A DNA stretch of 64,000 nt from Rhodopseudomonas_A palustris_F (lineage in GTDB: Bacteria > Pseudomonadota > Alphaproteobacteria > Rhizobiales > Xanthobacteraceae). Below are positions 44,692-54,266 of this stretch, piece by piece. The position numbers and the translations under genes are program-made. The notes under the pieces are model-generated. The model did not search any database, was not told the origin of the DNA, and saw nothing but the letters and a program-made list of their open reading frames with translations. The stretch covers positions 3,720,001 through 3,784,000 of the forward strand of contig NC_007925.1 of NCBI RefSeq assembly GCF_000013745.1, given 5' to 3'. How positions within the stretch are numbered: the stretch's first letter is position 1; each line of letters starts with the position of its first letter.

Positions 44692-47388
44692 TCAGGTTGC
44701 CGCGCGAGCTTCGCTGGAGAGCTCTTGCGGCGCCACCCGTGGCAACACGATTCGCACCTCGGTGCCGGCGCCCGGCTCGGAATTCAGGCTGATGCGGCCG
44801 CCCAGCCGATTGGTGACGATGCTGTAGACGATGTGCAAGCCGAGCCCAGTGCCGCCCTGATCGCGCCGCGTGGTGAAGAACGGATCGAAGGCGCGACGCC
44901 GGACCTCGTGCGTCATGCCGCAGCCGTCGTCGGCGAACAGAATTTCGACGTGATCGTCGCCGGATTCCTGCACCCTGATGGCGACCTTGCCGCCGTCGCC
45001 GTTCGGAAAGGCGTGCGAAATCGAATTGAAGAACAGGTTGGTCAGCACCTGCCCGTAAGGGCCGGGGAAGCTGTTCATGGCGAGGTTCGGTTCGCAGTCC
45101 ACCGAAAGCGCCAGATTCTGTTTTCGCAGGCCCGCCTTGAGGCTCATCACCACCTGCTCGGTGAGGTCGGCGAGATCGAACACCCGCTGGTCGGAATAGT
45201 TGCGATCGGCGGCGACCTGCTTGAACGACTGCACCAGTTCGGCCGCGCGATTGAGGTTGGCGATTAGCTGCGTCGCGGCGTCGCGGCTGGTCTCGAGAAA
45301 ATCGCTGAGGCTGGAGCGTCGCAAATTGCCGCGCTCGACCTCGGCGGCGAACTGCGCGGTCTTGCGCTCCAGAGACGAAGCGACGGTGAGGCTGATGCCG
45401 ACCGGATTGTTGACCTCGTGGGCGACGCCGGCGACCAGCCGGCCGAGCGCCGCGAGCTTTTCGGCTTCGATCAGCGAGTTCTGAGTTTCCTTGAGGTTCT
45501 TCAGCGCGGCCTCGGCGGCATCCTTGGCCTTGCGCATTTCCAGCTCGCCGCGTTTGCGGTCGCCGATGTCGAGCGCCACGGTGACGATGCGCTCGACATC
45601 GCCGCGAAAATCCAACAGCGGCAGCTTGTTGACCAGCCATTGCCGCATCACGCCGCTGCAATCGACATAGTCCTCCTCGTAGAATCCGAGCCCCTCGCCG
45701 GTCGCCAGCACGCGCTTGTCGTTCGCGTCGGTTTTCCGCTCGCCGTAGCGCGCCATCAGATCGGCGGTGGTGCGGCCGATGGCGTCCTGCGCCTCGATGC
45801 CGAACACCCCCGCCATGTAGCGATTCATCAGCACGTAGCGCAGCTCGGTGTCCTTGACGTTGATCACCGCCGGCACGGTATCGATCACCTGCTGCAATAG
45901 CCGGCGGCCTTCGGCCACCGCGTGTTCGGCGCGCTTCTGATCGGTGATGTCGCGCACCGCGCCTTCGTAGCGCAGCACGCGGCCGTCGGCGTCGCGCACC
46001 GTGCTGGCGCTGTCCGACAGCCACAGGATCTCGCCGTCGCGGCGCCGCGCCTGATATTCGAATTCGCGCACGAAGCCGTCGCGGTCCATGATCTGCCGAT
46101 AGTGCCCGCGCGTCGCCGGGTTGACGTAGATGGTGTTGGCGATGTCGCCGATCCGGGCGATCAGTTCGCCGGGCGTGTCGTAGCCCATCATCCGCGCCAA
46201 CGCCGGATTGGCGTTGACGAGCGCGCCCTCCGGCGTGGTGACGTAGATGCCGTCGATCGAGCCCTCGAACAGTTTGCGATAGCTTTCCTCGGCGTGGCGC
46301 TGCTCGGCGAGCGCGTGCAGCGCCGCCTCGCGCGCGGCGTCGGCGTCGACCAGGGTTTTGCGGAACACCTCGGCGGCGCGCGCGATGTCGCCGATCTCGT
46401 TCTCGACCTCGACGGCCGGAATCGCGGTGTATTTCTCGCCGGCCGCCAGCGCACGGATCGCCGCGGCGATCGCCGCCAGCGGTCCGACCGTGCGCCGCAC
46501 CACATAGGCGGCCGCGAAGATGCCGAGCAGCACGCCGGCGGTGCCGAACACGATGCTCTGCCATTTGTCCTCCGCCAACGTCCTGGCGAAATCCTTCGAC
46601 AGCACCCGGCCGCGGCGCGCGGTGAGATCGCGCAACAGATCGGTGACCCGGCCGATCTGCCGGCCTTCGGCGCCGAGCACCTGTTTGTCGAGTTCGACGA
46701 TCTCGCGTTCCACCCCCGCCAGCGAGACGATCGTATCCGAATAGTCCAACGTCGCGCCGCGCAGCGCCGGCGACGCTTCGGTCAGGCTGCGTAGCTTCAC
46801 GGCCGCCCGTTCGGCGCCGTCCAGATCGTTGGACAACAGCGCCGCCGCGATCCGGCTGCGCTCGCGATACAGACTGGCCGCCACGGCGCGATCCGGCAGC
46901 GCATCGACGGCTGCCTCGAATTGATCGCGCAACGGCGGCACCGAGGCAATCAGTTCGGCTCGGCGCGGGATCAGCGCGGTGATGCGCTCGATGCCCTCGC
47001 GATATTTGGTCAGCCGCGCCGCGACCCCGTCGATCATCTGCTGCTGATCCGGCGCCAGTTCCAGCCGGGTCTTTTTCAACAGCGCATTGAGCGCCGAGGT
47101 GGCCTCCCAGACCCGGCCCGGCTGGCCGCCCGGATCGGTGACGAAGTCGCGCGCCGCGAGCCGCACTTCGCTCATCTTGCGCTCGATCTCCTCGGCGAGA
47201 TCGTCGACGCTTTGCAGCCTTTGCAACTCGCCGAAGGTGGCGTCGATGTGCCGCAGCGCCACCACGCTGGCGATCGAGGTCGCCACGATGATCGCCAGCA
47301 GCAGCAGAAAGCTGCCAAAGGTCAACTGACGGATCGAAAGCGAAACCGTCTTTGCCCGCTTCAGATACGCTGCGATGACCGATGCCAT
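44692..47388 (-). CDS. Membrane-bound PAS sensor histidine kinase
   Basis: An 898-residue kinase: TM1 about 18-40, a helical periplasmic domain to about 280, TM2 about 285-305, HAMP about 305-360, two PAS domains (about 380-495 and 510-620), a short coiled coil, then the kinase core. The H-box is GVAHEVNNPVG, the N-box FFNSISHAF, the G boxes DDGCGM and GGTGLGL. There is no receiver domain and no response regulator beside it. It is transcribed toward the decayed dor operon 294 bp away, so it may once have sensed a substrate of that pathway. ATG at 47388 was chosen; it follows GGAG and removes 36 residues without family features. Confidence 0.9.
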   Translation of the reverse strand: MASVIAAYLKRAKTVSLSIRQLTFGSFLLLLAIIVATSIASVVALRHIDATFGELQRLQSVDDLAEEIERKMSEVRLAARDFVTDPGGQPGRVWEATSALNALLKKTRLELAPDQQQMIDGVAARLTKYREGIERITALIPRRAELIASVPPLRDQFEAAVDALPDRAVAASLYRERSRIAAALLSNDLDGAERAAVKLRSLTEASPALRGATLDYSDTIVSLAGVEREIVELDKQVLGAEGRQIGRVTDLLRDLTARRGRVLSKDFARTLAEDKWQSIVFGTAGVLLGIFAAAYVVRRTVGPLAAIAAAIRALAAGEKYTAIPAVEVENEIGDIARAAEVFRKTLVDADAAREAALHALAEQRHAEESYRKLFEGSIDGIYVTTPEGALVNANPALARMMGYDTPGELIARIGDIANTIYVNPATRGHYRQIMDRDGFVREFEYQARRRDGEILWLSDSASTVRDADGRVLRYEGAVRDITDQKRAEHAVAEGRRLLQQVIDTVPAVINVKDTELRYVLMNRYMAGVFGIEAQDAIGRTTADLMARYGERKTDANDKRVLATGEGLGFYEEDYVDCSGVMRQWLVNKLPLLDFRGDVERIVTVALDIGDRKRGELEMRKAKDAAEAALKNLKETQNSLIEAEKLAALGRLVAGVAHEVNNPVGISLTVASSLERKTAQFAAEVERGNLRRSSLSDFLETSRDAATQLIANLNRAAELVQSFKQVAADRNYSDQRVFDLADLTEQVVMSLKAGLRKQNLALSVDCEPNLAMNSFPGPYGQVLTNLFFNSISHAFPNGDGGKVAIRVQESGDDHVEILFADDGCGMTHEVRRRAFDPFFTTRRDQGGTGLGLHIVYSIVTNRLGGRISLNSEPGAGTEVRIVLPRVAPQELSSEARAAT

Positions 47389-47547
47389 GGCTCGTTCGTG
47401 GTTCTCCGGCTCGCCGCAATATAGGCCGACTTGCCGCCCGCTGGGAACCGGCACCGCCCGGCCCGCGCCGGGTTCCGGCGCGCGGACATTCCGCAACCCG
47501 AGATCCGCGGCGGCGGCGTGATGCCCACCGCCGCTGTGCGACCTCGG

Positions 47548-48501
47548 CTATTCCGCCGCGGCGGCCTGCGGCCCGAGATTGGCGCGTGGATCGACCCGCG
47601 CCACCCGCGACAGCAGATAGTCCACCTCGGCCTTGGCGGTGGCGGTGATCGCCGAGCCCGGCTTGCGCTGCGCCGACGAGGCGATCACGCCGCGCTTTTG
47701 CAGGATGTATTTGCGCACGGCGAGGCCGGCGCCGGGCTGCTGCTCGTAGCGGATCAGCGGCAGATGCGCGTCGAACAGGTCATGCGCAGCATCGCGCCGG
47801 CCGGCCTGCGACAGCTTCACCACGTCGATCAGCATTTCCGGGAAGGCGTAGCCGGTCATCGCGCCGTCGGCGCCGCGCTCCATCTCGAAATCCAGGAACA
47901 GCGCGCCGTTGCCGGTGAGGATCGACAGCGGCCGCAGCGAGCCGTCTTTTTGGAAGCCGCGCAGCGTCGAGATCTTCTCCAGCCCCGGCCAGTCCTCGTG
48001 CTTCAGCATCACGCAGGAGATGCTGTCCATCACGATCTTGCGGATCACCGACGGCGTCATCTGCACGCCGATCGTCAACGGATAGTCCTGCAGCACCCAG
48101 GGAATGTCGTCGCCGATCGTTTCGGCGGCCTGGCGGAAATAGCCGGTGATCTGATCGTCGGTGCGCAAGCTCGGCGGCGGCGCGATCATCACGGCGCTCG
48201 CGCCGGCGTCCATCGACGCCCGCGCCAGCGAGCGCATCGCGGCGAAGCCCGGCGCCGAGACGCCGACGATGACCTGCAACTTCTCCGCGCGCTTGACGAA
48301 GCGTCGCGCGATCGCTTCCGCTTCCGCCGCCTCCAGCTTCGGCGCTTCGCCCAAAATGCCGAGCACGGTGACGCCGTCGCAACCGACCTCGGTGTAGAAA
48401 TCGCTGAGCCGGTCGATTGAGGCTTCGTCGATCCGGCCGTCGTCGAAGAACGGCGTCGGCGCGATTGCAAATGTGCCGGCGGCTGCGGGGGTGAGTTTCA
48501 T
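47548..48501 (-). CDS. Dihydrodipicolinate synthase/N-acetylneuraminate lyase family protein
   Basis: A 317-residue class I aldolase-fold enzyme. The catalytic tyrosine is visible in LQDYPLT and the Schiff-base lysine in MLKHED. The phosphate/carboxylate-binding loop reads LGILGEAPKL where true DapA has GTTGE, so lysine biosynthesis is unlikely; a sugar-acid or hydroxy-oxo-acid lyase is more probable. The substrate cannot be read from the sequence. The start ATG at 48501 follows GAGG. No partner enzyme for a sugar-acid pathway is adjacent. Confidence 0.87.
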   Translation of the reverse strand: MKLTPAAAGTFAIAPTPFFDDGRIDEASIDRLSDFYTEVGCDGVTVLGILGEAPKLEAAEAEAIARRFVKRAEKLQVIVGVSAPGFAAMRSLARASMDAGASAVMIAPPPSLRTDDQITGYFRQAAETIGDDIPWVLQDYPLTIGVQMTPSVIRKIVMDSISCVMLKHEDWPGLEKISTLRGFQKDGSLRPLSILTGNGALFLDFEMERGADGAMTGYAFPEMLIDVVKLSQAGRRDAAHDLFDAHLPLIRYEQQPGAGLAVRKYILQKRGVIASSAQRKPGSAITATAKAEVDYLLSRVARVDPRANLGPQAAAAE

Positions 48502-48599
48502 CAAGTGCCTCTATCTCGTTTCGTCATGGGAGCCCGGCCTCAGAACCACCGGCGCGGCACTCTGAATATCACCCTCGGCGCGGAAAATCTCGCAAGCTT

Positions 48600-48765
48600 C
48601 GCGGCCCGTGTCCCGGACGCGGTGCGGCATTCTTCATGCCGCAACGCGAGCCGGGACCGTTCCGGCGGCAGTCTTCGTAACGGCCCCGGATCTGCAGCGC
48701 ACCACGCCGCTGACGCGGCGCGTTGCACTGCGTCCGGGGCACCATCAATCTGGCTCAGAACGATC
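48600..48765. repeat. Intergenic palindromic repeat cluster (REP-like)
   Basis: The 270-bp gap between two leftward genes holds inverted motifs: GTCCCGGACGCG and GCGAGCCGGGAC around a TGCGGCATTCTTCATGCCGC palindrome (about 48610-48658), and GGCCCCGGATCTGC facing CTGCGTCCGGGG (about 48680-48740). No coding signal. This style of interspersed palindrome is common in the Bradyrhizobium group; it may act on mRNA ends. Confidence 0.5.
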
Positions 48766-48771
48766 TTGCAA

Positions 48772-49632
48772 CTATCCCAGCACGGTCTTGCCGTTCTTGA
48801 TCACGGTGACGGCGCGGGCATTCACCTTGGCCTCGAACGAAATCACGTTGCCGTCCTTCCACAGCTCCATGGTCACGGTGTCGCCGGGATAGACCGGCGC
48901 CGAGAACCGTGCGGCGTGCTGACGGAACGCCGATGGATCGTAATCGGCATAGGTCTGCAAAATGCCGCGGCAGGTGATGCCGTAGGTGCACATCCCGTGC
49001 AGGATCGGCCGCGCAAAACCGGCGCGGCGCGCGAACTCCGGATCGGAATGCAGCGGATTGCGATCGCCGCACAGCCGATACAGCAGCGCCTGATCCGGCC
49101 GCGTCGCGATATCGATGATGCGATCCGGCGCGCGGCTCGGCACCTGATGCGGCTCGGGCTGACCTTGCGAGGGGCCGCCGAAGCCGCCGTCGCCGCGGGC
49201 GAATTGCGACGCCTTCAGCGTCGCCAGCGGCTCGCCCTGCCCGTCGCGCAGCACGGTCTGGCGAATGATCACCGCGCCCTTGTCCTTGCCCTTGTCGTAC
49301 AGGCCGATCACGCTGACATCGGCGGTGATGTCGGCCGCCGCCGGCAGCGGCTTGTGGAAGGTGATGTCGCGCTCGCCATCGACCACCAGCACGCGATTGA
49401 CCTCGATCGGGCCGGGCGACGCGCCCCACGCCGCCACCGAGGCGAAGCTCGGCACCACTTGCAGCGGCCGCGCGGTGAACGTCGCCTCGTTGACGAAGGC
49501 GAGTTCGCGCTCGTCCAGCGGATCGGCGCCGATGCCGATACCGACGGCGTAGAGCATCACCTCGCGATCGGTCCAGGAATAGCGCTGGCCGAACTGCTTC
49601 AGGCCCATCACGGCGTCGTAGTCGAGCGGCAT
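48772..49632 (-). CDS. MaoC-type (R)-specific enoyl-CoA hydratase
   Basis: A 286-residue double-hotdog protein. The catalytic hydratase-2 motif is in the second half: GDRNPLHSDPEFA, then ARPILHGMCTYG, with the Asp/His pair typical of R-specific hydratases and of the hydratase domain of multifunctional enzyme type 2. It hydrates trans-2-enoyl-CoA thioesters, possibly in degradation of branched or sterol-like acids. ATG at 49632 was chosen because GAAGGAAA precedes it and MPLDYDAVMGL is a usual opening. It is not obviously linked to its neighbours. Confidence 0.88.
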   Translation of the reverse strand: MPLDYDAVMGLKQFGQRYSWTDREVMLYAVGIGIGADPLDERELAFVNEATFTARPLQVVPSFASVAAWGASPGPIEVNRVLVVDGERDITFHKPLPAAADITADVSVIGLYDKGKDKGAVIIRQTVLRDGQGEPLATLKASQFARGDGGFGGPSQGQPEPHQVPSRAPDRIIDIATRPDQALLYRLCGDRNPLHSDPEFARRAGFARPILHGMCTYGITCRGILQTYADYDPSAFRQHAARFSAPVYPGDTVTMELWKDGNVISFEAKVNARAVTVIKNGKTVLG

Positions 49633-49727
49633 CAGGTTTCCTTCGGGCGATTTTTTGGTTGGCGGTTTTGTCGCCCACGCGAGCAGACTTGGCAAGCGCA
49701 GCGTTGAAATGCGCAGCGACGCCCGCG

Positions 49728-49931
49728 CAGACCAATCCTCCTTCGAGGCCCTCGCGTTGCTCGGGCACCTCAGGATGACGCCGCGAGTGTTGCAAGGTTG
49801 AATGAGCGATTGTTGCAAGGTTGAATGGGACTGTGGACGGCCTCTGTTCGCCGTCACCCTGAGGTGCTCGCCGGCCACCAAGCCGTTGCTAACCGCGACG
49901 ACAAAGCGGCGAGCCTCGAAGGGCGACGGCG
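49728..49931. repeat. Intergenic inverted and tandem repeats
   Basis: The gap 49633-50016 contains CACCTCAGGATGACG (about 49767-49781) facing CGTCACCCTGAGGTGCTCG (about 49852-49872), flanked by CTTCGAGGC and GCCTCGAAGG. Between them a 17-bp unit starting TGTTGCAAGG is repeated directly at 49788-49804 and 49811-49827. No coding potential. The layout looks like paired REP elements with an internal short duplication. Confidence 0.55.
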
Positions 49932-50016
49932 CTGCGCCAGTTGCAGAACCAAATTCTCCGAGGCCACGATGCGCGTAGCAGGCTCCGCCCTTGGCGGCTC
50001 GGCATAGCCCGCCCTG

Positions 50017-53000
50017 CTACTCCGCGGCGAGTTGCGGCAACGGCAGCGGCGGCGGATCGGCGATCTCGCGGGCGAGTTCGGCGTAGCGCGCCTTGGCGTC
50101 CTGCACCGCCTTCTCCTTGATCGGGCCGTAGCCGCGGATGCGGTCCGGCAGCGACAACAATTCCACCGCGAACGAGACGGTACGCGGTGTCAGCCGCTGC
50201 AGCACGGTGGCTATGTCCCGTTCGTAGCCGGCGATCAGGTCGCGCTCGAGCTTGCGCTCGGGGTGATAGCCGAACAGGTCGAACGGCGTGCCGCGCAAAC
50301 CGCGCAATTTCGCCAGCGTCTTGAACAACGGCCGCATCGCTTCGCCGAACTGCCGCTTCTTCGGCCGCCCGGTGACGTCGAGCCCTGGCAGGATCGGCGG
50401 CGCCAGATGGAAATTGACTTTGTAGTCGCCCTCGAACCGCTCATGGATGCTGTGTTCGAAGGCTTTGTCGGTCAATAGCCGCGCCACCTCGTACTCGTCC
50501 TTGTAGGCCAAGAGCTTGGCATAGTTGATCGCCACCGCGCGCGGCAGCGCCTCGCCATAGCCGCCGCGCTCGGCTGCGTCGCGGACCTCATCGACCAGCG
50601 CGCGATAGCGCGTGGCGAGCTTGGCGTTTTGGTAATCGGTCAGCATCGCGCTGCGATGCACGATGATCTCGTCGAGCGACATCTCCTCCAGCGTCTTCTC
50701 GGCCACGGTGTCGTCGGCGCCGTGCAGCATCGCGGCAAGCCGCGCCGGATCGGCTGCCGCCAGCCGCCCGAGCTTGAACGCCTGGCTGTTCATCTTGATC
50801 GAGACGCCGTTCAACTCGATCGCCTGCTCGATCGAGGCGGCTTGCAGCGGCAACAACCCGCGTTGATAGGCAAAGCCCATCATCATCATGTTGGTGGCGA
50901 TCGAATCCCCGAGCAGCGCTTCCGCCGCCTTGGTGAAGTCGATGAACGCGGACTCCTTGCGCAGCGCTGCGGCCAAAACGCCATTGACCTTGCTATTCTG
51001 GAAATCGAAATCGCGGTTGCGGATGAAATCCGCGATCGGGATCAGGTGGGTGTTGACGACGCCGTGGGTGCGGCCGGGCTCGCACAACGACAGCGTATCC
51101 TTGGAAATCGCCATCACCTCGTCGGCGACGATGAGGAGATCCGCGGTGCCGGTGACGATCCGCGAACAGGTGACGTCGTCCGGACTGCCGGACAGCCGCA
51201 CATGGCTGAGCACCGCGCCGCCTTTTTGCGCCAGCCCCGACATGTCGAGGATCATCGAGGCCTTGCCCTCGATATGCGCCGCCATGCCGAGCAGCGCGCC
51301 GATGGTCAACACGCCGGTGCCGCCGACGCCGCCGACCGCGACGTTGTAGGGCCGCGCCAGCGTGGGCAGCGCGGCCGGCTCCGGCAGTTCACCAAAGTCA
51401 GCCAGATCGACCGGGGCGCGGCGGCGCAATTTGCCGCCTTCGATGGTGACGAAGGACGGGCAGAAGCCTTTCAGGCAGGAGTAATCCTTGTTGCAGCTCG
51501 ATTGGTTGATGACGCGCTTGCGGCCGAGCGCGGTTTCCAACGGCTCCACCGAAATGCAGTTCGACTGCACCGAGCAATCGCCGCAGCCTTCGCAGACGGC
51601 GGCGTTGATCACCACGCGGCGCTGCGGATCCTCCAGCGTCCCCCGTTTACGGCGCCGGCGCTTCTCCGCGGCGCAGGTCTGCACGAACACGATCGCGGAG
51701 GCGCCCTTCACCTCGCGTAGCGTCTTCATCACGGTGTCGAGTTCGTCGCGATGCGCGAGCTTGGTGCCCGGCGCGATGCTGGCTGCCGGATAGCCGTCGG
51801 GATTCTCCGACACCAGAACGATCTCGCGGATGCCTTCGCTGTGCAGCTGGAAGGTGATCTGCTGCGGCGACAGGTCGCCGTCGTGGCGCTGACCGCCGGT
51901 CATCGCCACCGCGTCGTTGTAGAGGATCTTGTAGGTGATGTTGGCTTTTGACGCGATCGACTGCCGGATCGCCAGACTGCCGGAATGGAAGTAAGTGCCG
52001 TCGCCGAGATTGGCGAAGATGTGCTTTTCGTCGGTGAACGGCGCGATGCCGGTCCACGGCACGCCCTCGCCGCCCATATGGGTGAAGGTCGAGGTCGAGC
52101 GGTCCATCCACAGCGTCATGAAGTGGCAACCGATCCCGGCCAGCGCCCGGCTGCCTTCCGGCACCTTGGTCGAGGTGTTGTGCGGACAGCCGGAGCAGAA
52201 ATACGGCGTGCGGGTGATCGGCACCACCGCCTGCACCTGCGAGGCGTCGCGGCCGTGAAACCAGTCCGCCTTGGCGCGCAACAACGCCGCGATCTCGGGA
52301 TCGATCTGCATCGCCAGCAGCCGGTCGACCAGCGAGGTCGCCACCTTGGCGACGCTGAGTTCGTCGGCGAACGGCAGGAAGCGATGGTCACGATCGTCCA
52401 TCTTGCCGACGATGCGCGGCCGCGCGCCGTCCGGCGCGTTGAACAGCGCCTGCTTGACCTGGTTCTCGACGATCTCGCGGCGTTCCTCGACCACGAAGAT
52501 CTCTTCCAGCCCGTGGGCGAGATCGCGCACGCCCTGCGGCTCCAGCGGCCACGGCATGCCGATCTTGTAGAGCCGCAGCCCGATCCGCGCCGCCACCTGT
52601 TCGGTGATGCCGAGTTCGCGCAGCGCCTGGCGGGTGTCCTCGTAGCTCTTGCCCGACGCCATGATGCCGAACCGCGCGTTCGGGCTATCCATGGTGACGC
52701 GATTAATCTTGTTGGCGCGCGCGAAAGCGATCGCGGCAAAACCCTTGTAGTCCTGCAGCCGGCGGTCCTGATCGAAGCGGTCGTCGGGCCAGCGCAGATT
52801 CAATCCGCCCGGCGGCATCTGGAAATCCGAGGGGATGATGAACGGCGTCATCTCGTCGTTGAGGTTGATCTCGGCGGTGGTCTCCACCGTCTCAGTGATC
52901 ACCTTCATGCCGACCCAGCAGCCGGAATAGCGCGACATCGCGATGCCTAACAGGCCCATCTCGATGATCTCGTGGATCGACGACGGATAGAGATAAGGCA

Positions 53001-53508
53001 TCAACGCCGCCATGAAGGCGTGGTCGGACTGGTGCGGCACGGTGGAGGATTTGGCGCCGTGGTCGTCGCCGGCGAGGCACAGCACGCCGCCGTGCTTGGC
53101 AGAACCCGCGGCGTTGGCATGCCGAAACACGTCGCCGCAGCGGTCGACCCCCGGCCCCTTGCCGTACCAGATCCCGACCACGCCATCATGGCGCGCGCCG
53201 GGCGACAAATTGAGTTGTTGCGTGCCCCAGATCGCGGTGGCGGCGAGGTCTTCGTTGACGCCGGGCTGAAACTTGACGTTGTACTGTTCGAGATGCTTTC
53301 GCGCAGCGATCAGTTGCTGGTCGTAGCCGCCGAGCGGCGAACCGCGATAGCCGGTGACGAAGCCCGCGGTGTTGAGGCCCATGGCGCGGTCGCGGCGGAT
53401 CTGCGCCATCGGCAGCCGCACCAGCGCCTGGATCCCGGTGAGGAAGATGTGTCCCGAGCCTTGGGTGTATTTCTGATCGAGACTGATCGCACCTTGGTTC
53501 AAACCCAT
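50017..53508 (-). CDS. Indolepyruvate:ferredoxin oxidoreductase, fused alpha-beta subunits
   Basis: A 1163-residue enzyme that decarboxylates aryl-pyruvates (from aromatic amino acid transamination) to acyl-CoA, reducing ferredoxin. Order: the N-terminal pyrimidine-binding and transketolase-like region, thiamine diphosphate site (NLGDGTYFHSG), cysteine clusters (CEGCGDCSVQSNC and CNKDYSCLKGFC) for iron-sulfur centres, then the beta-subunit-like domain starting GVGGTGVLTIG near 715, and a C-terminal DUF6537-like extension. In separate-subunit organisms these are IorA and IorB; the fused form is common in proteobacteria. GAGGG precedes the ATG. It stands alone and length is normal. Confidence 0.93.
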   Translation of the reverse strand: MGLNQGAISLDQKYTQGSGHIFLTGIQALVRLPMAQIRRDRAMGLNTAGFVTGYRGSPLGGYDQQLIAARKHLEQYNVKFQPGVNEDLAATAIWGTQQLNLSPGARHDGVVGIWYGKGPGVDRCGDVFRHANAAGSAKHGGVLCLAGDDHGAKSSTVPHQSDHAFMAALMPYLYPSSIHEIIEMGLLGIAMSRYSGCWVGMKVITETVETTAEINLNDEMTPFIIPSDFQMPPGGLNLRWPDDRFDQDRRLQDYKGFAAIAFARANKINRVTMDSPNARFGIMASGKSYEDTRQALRELGITEQVAARIGLRLYKIGMPWPLEPQGVRDLAHGLEEIFVVEERREIVENQVKQALFNAPDGARPRIVGKMDDRDHRFLPFADELSVAKVATSLVDRLLAMQIDPEIAALLRAKADWFHGRDASQVQAVVPITRTPYFCSGCPHNTSTKVPEGSRALAGIGCHFMTLWMDRSTSTFTHMGGEGVPWTGIAPFTDEKHIFANLGDGTYFHSGSLAIRQSIASKANITYKILYNDAVAMTGGQRHDGDLSPQQITFQLHSEGIREIVLVSENPDGYPAASIAPGTKLAHRDELDTVMKTLREVKGASAIVFVQTCAAEKRRRRKRGTLEDPQRRVVINAAVCEGCGDCSVQSNCISVEPLETALGRKRVINQSSCNKDYSCLKGFCPSFVTIEGGKLRRRAPVDLADFGELPEPAALPTLARPYNVAVGGVGGTGVLTIGALLGMAAHIEGKASMILDMSGLAQKGGAVLSHVRLSGSPDDVTCSRIVTGTADLLIVADEVMAISKDTLSLCEPGRTHGVVNTHLIPIADFIRNRDFDFQNSKVNGVLAAALRKESAFIDFTKAAEALLGDSIATNMMMMGFAYQRGLLPLQAASIEQAIELNGVSIKMNSQAFKLGRLAAADPARLAAMLHGADDTVAEKTLEEMSLDEIIVHRSAMLTDYQNAKLATRYRALVDEVRDAAERGGYGEALPRAVAINYAKLLAYKDEYEVARLLTDKAFEHSIHERFEGDYKVNFHLAPPILPGLDVTGRPKKRQFGEAMRPLFKTLAKLRGLRGTPFDLFGYHPERKLERDLIAGYERDIATVLQRLTPRTVSFAVELLSLPDRIRGYGPIKEKAVQDAKARYAELAREIADPPPLPLPQLAAE

Positions 53509-53838
53509 TCCACCCTCATGCGCCTTGGGGCGGCTGTTTCGCCGCTTAAACTTGTTCTAAGCACTCTATGTCGGAATTTCACGACCGCGCATCACAATAA
53601 TCGGAACGCGGCGCGGCGTTCGCCAACGCAATTTCGTGGCGTTTCCGTGGAACGAAATTGCCGCGGGATGGGGCCGCACCGGACGTCGAGCAACAATCTG
53701 TCGCGGGTCGCAAGCGCCGTGCTCGGACTCGCCGGATGTTTCAGCCTGCGACGATTCGTGCAGCGGAACTGGGCCGGGTTCCGGAACCGATGGCGTTCGG
53801 CGTTGGTTGTCCCACAACTGCAACGAGGAGGAGCCAGC

Positions 53839-54165
53839 ATGGCCGAACAGCAGAATTCACCGAACGATCCCTATCGCCGCGATCCCGCGGAAACCGAACG
53901 CGCGATGCGCCTCGATCAGGAACTTCAGGCGGACACCTCGGTTTCCGGCGGCCGCATGAGCGGCGGGCGGATTGCCGCATTCGCTGCCGCGGTGGTGATT
54001 CTGGTCGGCGCGTTGTATTATGGGATGAACGTATCATCCAACGATCCGACGACCGCGTCGCAAACGGCGCCTGCGCCCAATAGCAGCCCGGGTACGACCA
54101 CCGGCAGCGCCCCGACGCAACAGCCGGCCTCGCCAGGCAACGGCAGCGCGGCTCCGGCACGCTGA
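53839..54165 (+). CDS. Small single-pass membrane protein
   Basis: A 108-residue protein: a charged N-terminus (1-40), one transmembrane helix (about 44-64, RIAAFAAAVVILVGALYYGM) and a Pro/Ser/Thr/Gln-rich tail that looks disordered and probably faces the periplasm. GGAGGAG precedes the ATG. I recognise no named family. It is transcribed away from the oxidoreductase gene and convergent with the DUF1295 gene. No function can be offered. Confidence 0.7.
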   Translation: MAEQQNSPNDPYRRDPAETERAMRLDQELQADTSVSGGRMSGGRIAAFAAAVVILVGALYYGMNVSSNDPTTASQTAPAPNSSPGTTTGSAPTQQPASPGNGSAAPAR

Positions 54166-54266
54166 CGGAATCGGCCGGCGGAACAATAGGCGGGCGCCGC
54201 AAGGCGTCCGCCTTGGCGTGGATTGCCTGCAACAGGCAAAGAGCCTGAGCGCCGAGGGGTCGCCGC

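Noticed and set aside
44618..47419. A 933-codon frame on the same strand as the histidine kinase but shifted
   Set aside because: The other frame carries all the kinase motifs; this one is arginine-rich and featureless.
50629..51720. Plus-strand frame opposite the indolepyruvate oxidoreductase
   Set aside because: Antisense shadow of a conserved iron-sulfur and ferredoxin-oxidoreductase region.
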